Assembly (NCBI GenBank): GCA_905221605.1
Contig: CAJNDS010002543.1
Span: 1-64,000, forward strand
Length of the DNA stretch: 64,000 bases
Direction: 5' to 3'
Source of the DNA: Symbiodinium natans
Taxonomy: Eukaryota > Sar > Dinophyceae > Suessiales > Symbiodiniaceae
The notes beneath the pieces are model-generated. The model had not been told where the DNA came from. It saw only the letters and a program-made list of their open reading frames with translations, and made no database searches. Position 1 is the stretch's first letter. Each line of letters begins with the position of its first letter. Both the position numbers and the translations under genes were made by a program. Below, piece after piece: positions 35,773 to 47,988 of this stretch.

Positions 35773-37363
35773 GGGAAAGGCGAGGCCTGGCTCATGAGCT
35801 AAACACAGCCGTGAATTTGATCAAGCTGCTAGCGGAAGACCCCCTGAACAAAGTCCAATTATTATGCGACCCCTAGATACTATTCCTGTACAAGGACAAA
35901 TACCTCTTCACATGATCACGCTAGGTCGGGTCTGCACATACCATGTCGCCATGCAGCAACGTGACTCACAGGACTTTCGAACCCCCAGGCTACTTCTGCG
36001 AGTGCTACTGGGACCTCCTTGTGACACATCTGCAAGTCTAAGTGTTCCACAAACTCAGATACCCCTCAAGCTGCCATAACGCCTCCCAGGCCCAAAATCA
36101 TAATAATCATGCTCAATCTCGAGCACCCTGGATCTGCCAAGGCTCCGAGCTTCTCGGCCTTAGCAATGATCTCGGGGACGATCTTGGCGCCTGGTGGGGC
36201 CACGAGGGTCGTTCAGTACTTTTGGACCTTGAGGGTCACGGTTTTTGGACTTTTGCATGTCCGCCTCATTGTCTCCGGGCTGTGTGCGTGTTGTTGGCAA
36301 GATATGGGAGAGCTCTCGGCGCCGACAGGGCTTGGGGGATCAGGGTTTCGTCTTTTGGGGCTCCAGGATTTGGGATGCGGGCGGAGGGGCTTGAAGTGCG
36401 AAAGCCTGCTCATGGCGTTTCTTCCAGATAGAACAGTAGCAGCACCATGCAGCACCCTGAAACCAGAGGTGGAGAGCAATTTCGCCAGAAACACCGAGCC
36501 GTTGCATGCCTTGAACTGGAAGATGTGACCGCAACAAACTACGATGAGAAATTAACCAGCTTCTCGCGCAGGCCTTCCTCATCGTAGAGGGAGGATCCGA
36601 TGGCCATGCTGTCCTTGACCTTGAGGAAAGTGTATGCCATGCCGCCGCCGACAATCATCTTGTTCACCTTGGAATTGGGGTGGGCTAGGCCGTGATGGCA
36701 GAGAGGATTTGGGCACGAGGACGTCCAAGCTTCGCGGGTTTAGTATCCGAGACTTGCAACGAGTCCGGCCACTCACTTTTCTCTGGCCTTACCTGAGCAC
36801 CAGCCACGGCATTGTAAGGACTGACAAGCTGCATCAGCGTTGACACGCTACTATGACACCTTCTACAAACAGAGCTCTGTGCTCTCGCGTCGTCGCCCAT
36901 AATCGCCCATAACCAGCACACAAGGGCACCTTGTCCAGCATGTTCATAATCAACTGGATCTTGTCGCTGACCTGCACTACTTGTGATACCGAACTTGGCC
37001 TACACTGTCTCACGCCCCGAGCCAAAGGGCCTCCCTCAAGTCCTCTGAAGATACGTTTCAACGAAGTTCCGAAATCTGTTCGTGCACTCTTGGCCTTTGC
37101 TCCACCGAGGATGGCCAAGACAGGCTTGGCGGGCTCGTCCAGGACCTTGGCGAAAGCCTCCAGCTCCTGCCAGGTATGTCCGGCTACAGGGTCGAACTCT
37201 TAGGTTCTTGGCTTTCCAGACTGCACACGAGCCCGCCTTGAGTGTTCTTGAGGGTTGAGGGTATTGTTCTTGCACAGTAGCGGTAGCAATACCAGCGGCC
37301 GTAGCAGTACCAACAGCAGCAGTAGCAGTACCAGTTGCGATAGCAGCACATGTTGCAAAAGAA

Positions 37364-38536
<1,173 letters not shown>

Positions 38537-40168
38537 CTACTCGATACCCTGCGGAGCAGTCTTGGGGGCACGAGTGGCGTTGCCAGCAACGTTGGAGCTA
38601 CTGGCTCGCTCCAACTGAGGGCGCTTCGCAACCGCCTCATCGAGGGAGAATGCCTCAGCCGACACCCTCTGGAAATCCTCGACGTAGGACTGCGCGACAG
38701 GGTGCGTCTTGGGGACCTCAAGCTTAAGCCCTGCCTCCGCATTGGCTTTGCTGCTTGTGGTAAAATTGAGGCTCCCAATCAGCACCACCGCGCCGTCAGG
38801 CCGCAGTAGGCAAAGGGCCTTGGCGTGGTGCAGTCCTTGAATCCCGGTGCCTACCTTAGCCCCGCGGCCGTCGCGGGCATAGGCGTCGCGCAAGGATGTG
38901 CCGCAACCCACCTTCACCTCGGCACCTGCGGCCGCCAAGCGTTTCAACGCTTGCCACTGAAGCTCGGTGCGGTGGCATTGTCCCATGTCGGCGACAATCC
39001 GAACGCTTGCGCCTTTGCCAAGCGACGCTTCGATTGCCTCGATGCAGGATGGGCAATCTAAGCTGTAAGCCCGGATGTAGATCACATCCTCTGCTGCTCC
39101 AGACCCAAGCAGCGTTTGGGCGGCCTGAATGTATGGCCCGCCCGCAAGGAATTCCGCTTCTTTGACTGGAGAACTCCTAGCGGGGGCTGGGCCCTTGTTC
39201 CTCCGGCTGGGTGTGCGCGCCACGGTGGCAGTGGCGGCACGTTGCACGGAGCCGGACTGTGCGTGGGCTGCGCTCGCTCCATCTGCTGGGGCCGCGGCCA
39301 GGTCACGACCCGCGAGCCCCTGAAAGCAGGAGAGCCCGCGGCTCTTGGCCGCGAGTTGGGAGAAACACCCTTCACTGTTCCCCAAACCCAACACCACCCT
39401 ACCCTTAGCTAGGGCATCGGAGGCGGTACTCCGAATGGAGTCTGTAAGCGCAGGACCCGCGCCTCGCTGGGCCGCGTGCAAAAACCCTAAGGAACGAGCG
39501 GTGTCCATTGCGGCATCGCAATGCCCGCAGCGTCCTTCTGCCAGGTAAGCACGACAGCCACAGGCAGCTGTCTCCTCCTTGAGATGCACCCAAACCTTAT
39601 GGGTCACCCCTTTCTTGGTGCTCGCGACCTCAAACGTCGCTTCGGAGCCAAGGAGCTGAGACAGCCGCGCCTCAGGGGCCGCGGTGTTGCCATGTCGCAA
39701 ATGCGCAATGCGATTGGCAACGGCACGACTCACGTACCACAGCACAGCACCGCACAAGATCACTACCACGAGAGTGATGGCTGTTCCGGCGACCCACACG
39801 GTCCGCCTGGCCCCATGGCCGATTTCCTCAACAACGTCGGCCGAAACCGTTGCAACCGCGTGCATGGAGTCCTCGACAACATGCACGACCCCGCGGTGCA
39901 ACTGCAAGGCAATCGGCGCCGACGCTGCAGCCGCCAGGCCCCACCAGCCGTTGATGTTCCCGTTGAGGGCGTGCATCAACCGATTGAGGAGCCCGCGACC
40001 CAGGAAAAAGGGGGTCCGCGGCGGAAGCGGAACACTCGGCGGCGGCCGGGCCGACCCGCACGGGAAAGCTGGGACCCAGCTGGTGCTTGGGCGGGGTTGG
40101 AGCACGGCAACAATGCCCGCGGCGAAAGCGCCCCAGGCGTACTTGCCCCTCCCCTTGGGCTTGCCCTT
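38537..40168 (-). CDS. membrane protein with SWIM zinc finger and phospholipase-D-like nuclease domain (3' part of an interrupted gene)
   Basis: The frame is open from the end of the inserted element to a stop at 38537, about 540 residues. Counting from the codon at 40105, there is one membrane segment (about 103-125, VWVAGTAITLVVVILCGAVL). A SWIM-type finger follows at 182-195 (ACGCRAYLAE then CGHC). Next is a low-complexity Ala/Arg linker, then a PLD-like domain at about 318-465 with the HKD signature (HHAKALCLLRPDG, then IGSLNFT at about 443-449). A single HKD motif is the arrangement of Nuc/MitoPLD-type enzymes, which work as dimers on nucleic acids or phospholipids. The reading begins KGKPKGRGKYAWG with no start of its own. 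It continues in frame from the RanBP2-finger frame at 52335-53281 if the 12-kb insertion is removed. Substrate unknown. Confidence 0.75.
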   Translation of the reverse strand, partial: KGKPKGRGKYAWGAFAAGIVAVLQPRPSTSWVPAFPCGSARPPPSVPLPPRTPFFLGRGLLNRLMHALNGNINGWWGLAAAASAPIALQLHRGVVHVVEDSMHAVATVSADVVEEIGHGARRTVWVAGTAITLVVVILCGAVLWYVSRAVANRIAHLRHGNTAAPEARLSQLLGSEATFEVASTKKGVTHKVWVHLKEETAACGCRAYLAEGRCGHCDAAMDTARSLGFLHAAQRGAGPALTDSIRSTASDALAKGRVVLGLGNSEGCFSQLAAKSRGLSCFQGLAGRDLAAAPADGASAAHAQSGSVQRAATATVARTPSRRNKGPAPARSSPVKEAEFLAGGPYIQAAQTLLGSGAAEDVIYIRAYSLDCPSCIEAIEASLGKGASVRIVADMGQCHRTELQWQALKRLAAAGAEVKVGCGTSLRDAYARDGRGAKVGTGIQGLHHAKALCLLRPDGAVVLIGSLNFTTSSKANAEAGLKLEVPKTHPVAQSYVEDFQRVSAEAFSLDEAVAKRPQLERASSSNVAGNATRAPKTAPQGIE

Positions 40169-40200
40169 CCCTGAGTCTCCAGAATACGTGAATTCAGGTT
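40169..40200 (+). repeat. left terminal inverted repeat of the 12.2-kb element
   Basis: It starts CCCTGAGTCTCCAGAATACG and reads inwards to GTGAATTCAGGTT. It is the inverted partner of 52303-52334. Coding sequence GKGKPKGRGK (minus strand) abuts it on the outside. Confidence 0.85.
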
Positions 40201-40639
40201 TCGGTTGGATTTACGTAAATGGAGTTTTTTAGTTACGAAAAACCTAAATTTCCGACTAAACGTAAATTTTCTCCGAACACCAAAACTTCATAAAAAACGC
40301 GTCAAAACTTCATAAAAAACGCGTCAAAACTTCATACAAAATGCTTAATGAATTTTGTGCCAAAAAACTGAAATACTTTCGAAAACATGAAACTTCATGA
40401 CAAAATGCTTACCTGCGAGGATTTTTTCCAACCTTAAACCACTTTTTCTCAGGGCTGTTCCAAACGAGAAAGAGCCGAACTTGCTTGCGATGAAAGTGTA
40501 TCGTTTTACATGTGAGACTCTGTGGGTATTGTTTTCTGCGAGGCTTGTTGTGCATGTGAGAGGTTCAGTTTTTCTTGCGGTGTATATCGGCCCCAGCCTG
40601 CCATTGCTACAGCTTCACTTGTCTCGCCAGAGCCACACC

Positions 40640-40714
40640 ATGGAAAGCGGTCGGCGAGATCGCAGTCGTTCACCCAGGCAGATGAATCTTGGAGCTGACA
40701 TGGAAAAAATTTTC
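40640..40714 (+). CDS. first exon of an unknown RS-rich protein (plus strand)
   Basis: The ATG opens MESGRRDRSRSPRQMNLGAD and the exon ends MEKIF before a gtgag donor, exactly 25 codons. An Arg/Ser-rich N-terminus is common in nuclear proteins. It is the only plus-strand coding candidate in the element. No following exon was identified between 40715 and 41600, so this may be a fragment or a gene with unrecognised exons. Confidence 0.4.
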
Positions 40715-41138
40715 GTGAGTCATAGATCTATGAATACACAATAGAGCGGTTTACTTGTGTGCAGTCTAGACGTGTGTAACAGAAAGGAAGTGGGTGTGGT
40801 GCTGGAAAAAGTGGGAGGATCCGCTGACTGGCTTGGTCATCTGGCAACTTAGCTTGAAAAAGATAAAAAGAGATGTATAATATACATATATATATATATA
40901 TGTTCTTTTTTACATGAGAGCTGGATGACAACAAAGGTACTGGGTTTGGTTCAAGCGGGTGCCCGACGAGCAGTGATGCACAGCTGTGCGGCTTTTTTGT
41001 GCATGTTTTGCCCACCACGGGCATCAAAATAAGAGATCTGTCAGTCGCCCCTGTGCTCTATGTACAAAAGCACAGCCTTTATACTGGCAGCACTTGGCAA
41101 GCTTCGTCCGCCGTCGTGAGTAAAAAGTGGGAACATGC

Positions 41139-41205
41139 CTAAACCCTAAGCCATAAACCCTAAACCCTATAAACCTTAAACCCTAAACCCTAAACCCTAA
41201 ACCCT
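41139..41205. repeat. telomere-like (CCCTAAA)n array inside the 12.2-kb element
   Basis: A degenerate array, followed by three tandem copies of ACTTGCGAGACAGAA(C)T at 41211-41260. Confidence 0.85.
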
Positions 41206-41606
41206 ATATTACTTGCGAGACAGAACTACTTGCGAGACAGAATTACTTGCGAGACAGAAACTACGGACTCATTTGTTTGTGTGTTTACTTGTGATAACAT
41301 TCGTTTACTTGCGAGACAACACTCAGGATATAACTACGGACTATAATTTGCTTGTGAGTTTCCTGTGAGACAATATAATCGCTTTCCCCAGGTCCAAAAC
41401 AAGGCATGATCACATCGAAGTACTTTTTTGTCTCTCTGACACTTTATATGTAAATATGAGAGGCACAGAACTCGCAAAGTAAAACGTCTCTCATCAACCG
41501 GCTAGCTCTTTCTCCGTTTTGGGGCATGGGCCGGCTCTCTCTCACATAGAAACCTCACATGTAAACAACAGGAACAATTTTTTTTGGCCCTCGCACAGAC
41601 AAAAGT

Positions 41607-43592
41607 TCACCCGACCTTGCCCCTCAGCCACAGAAGGTGCCGCTCCTTGAGGGCAGCCTTCCTGGCGACCTGCCAATGCTTGACACCAGGCAGGCAACTC
41701 TTCCAAAGGGTCTGAACCCGATGCATGGTGGACTCGCCCTTGAAGCACCAGACCATTGCTGGATGAATGCAGCCACTGAGCGACAGGCTGTGCAAAGCAA
41801 AGTGTGTCTTGCTTGTGAGGTTAAATAAGTGCCTCCCTGCAGCTTTGTAGTGCTGCTGCAAGCTGATGTGGAGCTGTGCCATCTGCAGGCCGCAGAGCAG
41901 AGCCTGCCGTGCTTCCTGCTCAGGCAAAGCCAGGTACCCATGCCTTGGCGAAAACGTGTCTAACTTCTCAGACAAACGACAATTCAAACGGAGAAAGAGC
42001 AGAATCTGCTTGTGCTGGTAGTTCTCTTCGTCCATCTCCTGCTGAAAAAATGCTAGAAGGGCAGTGTCCAAGCTTTGCACATCCGATGCCCTGCCACGAA
42101 TCTTTGGGAAACCTTTCTTGGGCTGTATCATCGTAAGTTTGAGGAGCTTTTGCTTGAACTTGTATCTGGTGCCATGTTCTCGCTGGTAATTCTTGATGAA
42201 GGAATCGATATGCTTCAGCCTTTCAGCCTCTGTGCCTTCCAAGCAATCCGAGAAAACGAGAGAGAGCACGGAGCCATATGCATACTGCAACCATCCAAGA
42301 AACATGCAATGCATATAGTCCATAGAAAGACACAGCCCATTGAAGCCCGGCAATTGGAATAAGGCACAAGCCGAATCCCAGTGTGTCTTCCAGTTGCTGG
42401 GCTTGAGGCCGGCGCTTTGCCACGGTGAGCTCTCTCTGTTGTCCATCCAGCTTAAGGGCCCTTTGAAACTTGCTCGGCAGAGGCAACAGGGTTTCTCATG
42501 GTTGTTCCACTTCGGCACTTGCAGCCATTTGGCATAGTAGTCGAGGTCGCCTGCCAACTGAACCAAGGCTCCAAAGTAACCGCCACAAAGCAAAGTCCCT
42601 GCTTTTGCTGCTTCTGCACTGCCCGGGGCATACCTGTTTGTATACAGGAAAAGTGAAAAATGAAACTGCTTATATATATATATACATATATGTGTGTATA
42701 GCTTTTACATGCGGAAACCCAAACACAAAACCCTTCACAAAGAAAAACAAAACCTACATATGACAAGCAAGTCGAGTTTCGGAGTGCCCTCCCAATCTTT
42801 CGTAGGCCACACCCCCTCATATATGATCCCAAAAGACCATGCGAGTATCTTCCAGAACGTGGCCATTGTGCCAGGAGCATCCTCGTCGTCACCAACAATG
42901 AATTTTTCGAAGCACCCCCATATGTACAGGTTGGTGTCCTGCACAGAGCGTCCTGCAAAAGTGGCCATGAGGGAATTCCAGGAAAATGCCAGTGCCGAGC
43001 GGCACCATATCTTCCCCACCCCCAGCACAGGAACCTCGTCGCCGTGCATGGCCAATGGAATGCACCGGTTCCTGTACTGGGGGTGGGAAAGCAGAGGGTG
43101 GCCCTCCATGCAGGGATGCTTCCGGAAACAATCCCAGAAGGCAGCCAACCGGCTCGGGTCCGGCAGCACGGAGGTAACCCACCCTGTGCCATTGGAAAAC
43201 ATATGGGCCATCATTTCGTGGGGCAGCAGAAGCAATGACGTGGGCTGGCCTGGCACCTGTCCCGCAAGAGGGATGTCGAACTCTTTGGGTGTGGGAAGGT
43301 CGGCTTGTTTGGCCAGCAGGCCGTCGATCGACTTTTGCAGGTTCTTACCATGCTTGATCTTGGCCAGCTTCTCCAAATCAGGAAACACGGTACCTTCGCG
43401 AGAGAGGCCCATATCGGCAACAGCTGCTGTTGCAATTGCATGACACACTGCAGCCGACATAAGGCCCTGTGCGAGGTATGTCATCAGCAGATCATGCAGA
43501 GCACTGATGCTTGTCTTTGAAGCCTCAGCCTGGCTCTGTCGTTGTTGAATGCCACCTTTTCGTCGTTTTCTCGCGGGGCCGGCATCATCCAT
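41607..43592 (-). CDS. transposase-like protein of the 12.2-kb element
   Basis: Two exons, 43592-42769 and 42633-41607, joined by a 135-nt GC-AG intron, give 616 residues. The start MDDAGPARKRRKGG carries a basic nuclear-localisation-like stretch. Exon 1 has a proline-poor globular part (LLLPHEMMAHMFSNGTGW, PLAMHGDEVPVLGVGK). Exon 2 has a Cys cluster (HEKPCCLCRASFKGPL), then LPGFNGLCLSMDYMHCMFLG, a helical region, and a C-terminus with SGCIHPAMVWCFKGES and HLLWLRGKVG. The acidic residue beside 'MH' and the late tryptophan/glutamate block recall Plavaka/KDZ-type transposases, and the terminal inverted repeats fit that role. I cannot name the catalytic triad from sequence alone. The intron also contains (TA)n. 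Confidence 0.6.
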
Positions 43593-43944
43593 GTTATCGT
43601 ACAAGAAGATGTTGCAAAATGATCTCGAAAGGAAAAGATCTCGAAAGGAAACGGTTTTCTTGCTGTATATCACACAAAACATGAAACTCTCAAGATGTAA
43701 TTCTGAAGAAAACAAACTTCCAAAGCTCCCACATGAAACATAACTACAGGTTTAGGGTTTAGGGTTTATATAGGGTATATAGGCTTATGTTTTTAAGGTT
43801 TAGGGTTTAGGGTTGCACAAAGACATGTCTTTTGCACGGCTTTCTCTAGCACAGTCGCCTATATAGTTCTGGAGATCCAAAATCCCTGTGTGCAAGCGAA
43901 TGCAAAAACCGCACACACCATCAAAATCTGGGCAGGCTCCACTC

Positions 43945-45845
43945 CTAGGCTTTGCGAGCACTGACGACAGAGTGCTGTGCCTTGACAGCAGCGAATTGCT
44001 CTTCAAGTTGCTCGGCCTTTGTGCCAAACTCCAGCATCATTTCATCGTACTTCAGGGTCGTGATCTCTGAGCCATCCGGTAGCTCCTATTTGTGTGTGTG
44101 CTTTGTTCCTTATACAAAACATGCAGTCTCTTTCTCACATATCAGAAATACAAATGCTTATAGGCCTGCCATGTATGGATGTGATCAATCTTGACCTTCT
44201 CGCTCGTGGCCGCCTGGACGATGATCTTCCTTATAGTGTGTCGTCGTGGCTCGGGGCTGCTGTTCTGTTGGGGTTGGGGCGTAAATCGTTGCGAGGTTGT
44301 GGGATAACACAGAGACAAATACCGGGTTCGGACTTTAAATTTTCAACCTAAACCCGAAACCCTAAACCTTACACCCTAAACCCTAAACCCTAAACCCTCA
44401 ACCCTCAACCCTAGACCCTAAACCCTAAACCCTAGACCCTAAACCCTAAACCCTCAACCCTAAACCCTAAACCCTAACCCCCCCCCCCCAAACAATTAGA
44501 TGGGGTGTGGGGTTTTACTCGTTTTCGCAAAACAAAGCAAAAAGCAGAGCAAAGCTGGTCTCGTGTAAGTGTAAATAAAACTAAAACAGCAAGGGCTCGC
44601 CTGATCGTAAAACTTGTCCTCCTTGGTCAATCCTGTCAGCAGCTTCTGTGCCGAGTTCTTGATCTGCTCGAAGGCTTTCTGCGCCATGTGCAGTTGCTGC
44701 TTGGCCATCTCCCAATCCTTCGACGAGAGAGACTGGGGCTGCTGGTCCATGATAGCCAAGGGCACCTTCTTCTCGCTGCTGCTGGAGGCTGTGGCCTTGG
44801 GGGAACGGCTGGCCTTCCGAAACAACCCGATGCTCCACTTGTCGGCAACAGCTGCCACCAAGCCCTGCTGCTCCTTGCTAATTTTGCCGGCTGTCTCGGT
44901 TACACTGGCAGCCTTCTTGGCTTTTGTCTCACTGTGCTCGGCCGTATCCCACCCGTACTTGCACGTGCCATTCTCGTCGGTCACTTCGTAAAACTCTCCC
45001 GCCTGGAGCCCGGCTTGGAAAGCATCCTCTGTGAGGTTGAACTTACCACAGAAGAGTGTTTTGGATAAGGTCTTTGTTGCTTTCTTGGACTGGATCTTCG
45101 TCCAGGTCTCTTGCATCTCCTTGAACATCGGCTTGTTCAGGTTCACGACCAGCTTCTGATCCTTTGTGCGATCGAGGCACATGTTCACGAGCTTTCGCTG
45201 CTGCTCCACACGCCCCACCTTCATGGAGAGCGTTTCGCGGTATTTTGCCGCGAGCCAGTCGGGCAACTGGTTGTTCTGGTACATCTGCTTAAATTTAAAA
45301 TCTTTCGCTCGGTCTTTCTTCGTCTGGGTCTCGGGGTCCGTGTTGAACACATCGATCTCTTCGTCGACCTCTGCCGCCTCCTCTTCGCCGCCCTCTTCCT
45401 CGGCATCTTCCTTCTCGGCAAACAAGGGTGTGGCCCATGAGGAAATCACCTTGCTCTTCTTGTCAGAGGTACTCTTGCTCTTGTCAGAGGTACCCTTGTT
45501 CTTGCTCTTCTCAGAGGTACCCTTGCCCTTGTCGTCGTCGGCTGTTCGCTTCTGGCTTTGTGGAGCTGCAGAGGGCTTCTTGAGAACCAGGTTCTTTGCT
45601 TTGGCCTTGGCTATCTGTTTGGGCTGGACCTTGTCCTTCATCTTTGCCTCCGCATTCTTCTTGGGCTTCGCCGTGGTCTTCGCTGCTGGCTCTTTGGCGG
45701 CTGGTTTCTTCTGAGGCTGTGGGTCTTCCTCGGCATCGACATCGGTCTTCGCTGCTTTGGCGGCTGGTTTCTTCCGAGGCTGTGGTGGGACTTCCTCGAC
45801 TTCGACATCCGTCGGCACAGGCATTGCCGGCTCCTCGTCCGACAT
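43945..45845 (-). CDS. lysine-rich element protein, three exons
   Basis: Exons 45845-44601, 44225-44166 and 44085-43945 all join in phase 0 (the first donor is GC) and give 481 residues. The N-terminal 150 residues are repetitive and Lys/Ala/Pro-rich (PRKKPAAKAAK, PQKKPAAKEPAAK, KGTSEKSKNKGTSDKSKS). An acidic stretch follows (EEEGGEEEAAEVDEEIDVF). Then comes a globular part with FKFKQMYQNNQLPDWLAAKY, LCLNK-like LVVNLNKPMFKEMQETW and GKFNLTEDAFQAGLQAGEFY. The last exons read VQAATSEKVKIDHIHTWQ and TLKYDEMMLEFGTKAEQLEE, a coiled coil. I recognise no enzyme. Charge and repeats suggest a DNA- or RNA-binding accessory protein of the element. Its 5' end is separated from the next gene by AT-rich DNA. 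Confidence 0.65.
44346..44480. repeat. telomere-like (CCCTAAA)n array in an intron of the lysine-rich gene
   Basis: About seventeen units with CTCAACC and CTAGACC variants, between its first and second exons, so the telomere-like arrays also invade the element. Confidence 0.9.
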
Positions 45846-46149
45846 GTGTTCTTCACGAACACACAAAAGCAATCACTTCAAATGGAGCACACAGTGCTGT
45901 GGTCATGAAGCAACTGCGTGCCAAAAGGAAAAGCTTGCGCTCTCACATGTAAAACTACCCATGCTCTACAAAAGCGCACAAACACCACAGAATCTTTTAG
46001 ATAAAGTGTTCCGGGTTTCAGTATAACATCGTGAGTGCTCGAAGGAAAAGCTTGTGGTCTCACATGTAAAACTACCAGTCACATGTAAAACTTTCGAGCC
46101 TGGTTTAGGGCTCGGGGCCCAGAGAATTTGTCAGTGCACACCACTATGC

Positions 46150-47317
46150 CCGAACCTTTTTATAAAAAATAATCGTTTCTTTTTGATTTTATTTTTTTTG
46201 TTATTTTTTTGTTGTTTTAATATGAATTTCTTATGAATTCTTTATGCGTTTTTTATGTTGTTTTTATGTCGTTTATAAAACTTCATAAAAAACACATAGA
46301 ACCTATGCATTTTTTATGCGTTTCTTATGAAGTTTATAAAACAACATAAAAACAACACAAGAACCGCATAAAGAATTCATAAGAAATTCATATGATTTTT
46401 TTAAAAAAATGCAAATTTTTTAAAAAAAAATAACGAAAAAAATCCAAAATGTGTATCACTAAACCCTGAAACCTAGGCCCTAGACTCCTAGACCACCGGA
46501 AACCCCTAAACCCGAAACACTAAATTTAAACCATGAAACACCCTAGACGGTATATATAGAACCCCCAACCCCCCAAACGAAAGTACATGTGTATATGTAT
46601 GTATGTATATGTATATGTATATATATATATGTATATGTATATGTACATATGCATATATGCATATATGTATATATGTATATATGTATATATGTATATATGT
46701 ATATATGTATATATGTATATATGTATATATGTATATATGTATATATGTGTATATATGTATATATGTATATATATACATGTGTATATATGTATTTATTTAT
46801 ATATGTATATGTATATATGTATATATGTATATATATATGTATATATGTATATATGTATATATGTATATATGTATATATGTATATATGTATATATGTATAT
46901 ATGTATATATGCATATATGCATATATGTACATATGTATATGTGATGGGGACCATCGCAAGTAAATCACATGTAATGGGGAGCATCACATGTAAATCACAT
47001 GTAATGGGGAGCATCACATGTAAATCGGAACCATCGCATGTAACGGGGACCATCGCAGGTAATGCATGGGTTTAGGGGGTTTAGGGGATTCAGGGTTTAG
47101 GTTTATAGTGTTTAGGGTTTCGGGTTTAGGATTAAGGGTGTAGGGTTTAGGGTTTAGGGTTTTAGGGTTTAGGGTTTAGGGTTTAGGATTAAGGGTTTAG
47201 GGTTTAGGGTTTAGGGTGTTAGGGTTTTAGGGTAGGGCTTTTAGGGTTTAAGGTTCAAGGCTTGGGTTTGGGGCTTATATAGGGATGAACGGTTTCGCTC
47301 TTTTTGGCTGCTGGCGA
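46150..47317. repeat. AT-rich spacer with inverted repeat and (ATATGT)n microsatellite
   Basis: At 46200-46400 near-palindromic A/T-rich sequence (TATGAATTCTTTATGCG... and its inverse GCATAAAGAATTCATA...) can fold into a long hairpin. It is followed by about 360 bp of TATATG-type repeat (46583-46943), then three tandem units of GGGGAGCATCACATGTAAATC at about 46950-47035 and a TTTAGGG array (47065-47260). No gene is seen; the long Tyr/Ile frames are microsatellite artefacts. Confidence 0.85.
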
Positions 47318-47734
47318 TCACCGTACCCGCTTGTACTTGCCGTGCTTCACACGGAAGGTGACCAGTCGCGAAGAGCTGGAGCTTCGTCGCCGCCTGCTTC
47401 GCCTGCTCCTGCTTCGCCTGCTCCGTCTGCTCCGCCTGCTGCCTCGCCTGCTTCGCGAGCTCGAAGAGGGCCTTCGCGATCTGTGTCTCCGGTGCTTCTC
47501 CTTTTTGGACTTCTCCGAGCTTTCCTGCTCTCCCTCCTCCTCCTCCTCCGACTGGCTGCCGTCTTCGTTGGCCTTGTCCTTCTCGGCCTCGTCGTCCTGC
47601 TGGGCCTCATCGTTGGGCTCCTCGTCGTCGTCCTGCACCTCTTCTAGCCCAGCAGCACGGAGTTTCTCGATCTCGCAGGTAAGATGCTTGGTGGCCTCGC
47701 CCTCGACCTCCTTAATCTCGTCCTCGCCCTCCAT
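47318..47734 (-). CDS. acidic and RS-rich small protein
   Basis: A single exon of 138 residues. The first half is strongly acidic (EEVQDDDEEPNDEAQQDDEA, EEEEEGEQESSEKSKK). The second half is an Arg/Ser domain (RRHRSRRPSSSSRSRRGS, SRRSRRRRSSSSSR). It ends VTFRVKHGKYKRVR and a TGA. RS domains mark splicing-related or other nuclear RNA-binding proteins, but no RRM is visible. It lies between the lysine-rich gene and the next minus-strand gene of the element. A missing 5' exon cannot be excluded. Confidence 0.55.
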   Translation of the reverse strand: MEGEDEIKEVEGEATKHLTCEIEKLRAAGLEEVQDDDEEPNDEAQQDDEAEKDKANEDGSQSEEEEEGEQESSEKSKKEKHRRHRSRRPSSSSRSRRGSRRSRRSRRSRSRRSRRRRSSSSSRLVTFRVKHGKYKRVR

Positions 47735-47988
47735 GGGGATAATCTCGTAGGGATCCTGAGTTGTTTCTTGTGTTATATTAAACTGTTGTTTTTTTTGTTT
47801 ATGTCGGGTTTAAAAAGAGAAGCCATCGCAGAAAACGGAAAAAGTTGACATATGTTTTTAGGGTTTAGGGTTTAGGGTTTAGGGTTTTTAGGGTTTTTAG
47901 GGTTTAGGGTTTAGGGTTTAGGGTATATATATATATATACTTGAGGTTCGGACACACAAAAGACAAAACTGTTGGTCCACCAGAACTC

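Larger units (their letters stand above)
32610..37166 (-). pseudogene. second phosphoglycerate kinase copy, 5' half absent
   Basis: Exons, high to low: 37166-37095, 36971-36930, 36667-36574, 36190-36146, 35661-35590, 34889-34860, 34212-34163, 33839-33767, 33374-33319, 32955-32899, 32673-32610. They total 655 nt, the same lengths and phases as exons 11-21 of copy 1. The protein is almost the same; differences include DEP for DNP, MIV for MII, SSL for TSL, EII for EIL, GEI for GDI, SIEL for SVEL and TGAG for TAAG. Most other base changes are silent. No exon for the N-terminal half (RVDFNVP to HRAHSS) is visible between 37167 and 64000. Either it is a truncated duplicate, or its 5' half was pushed beyond the window by the mobile DNA upstream. 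No exon carries a stop or frameshift, so decay is not proven. Confidence 0.9.

Noticed and set aside
46506-47075. Tyr/Ile/Cys-rich frames
   Set aside because: They are produced by the (ATATGT)n microsatellite.
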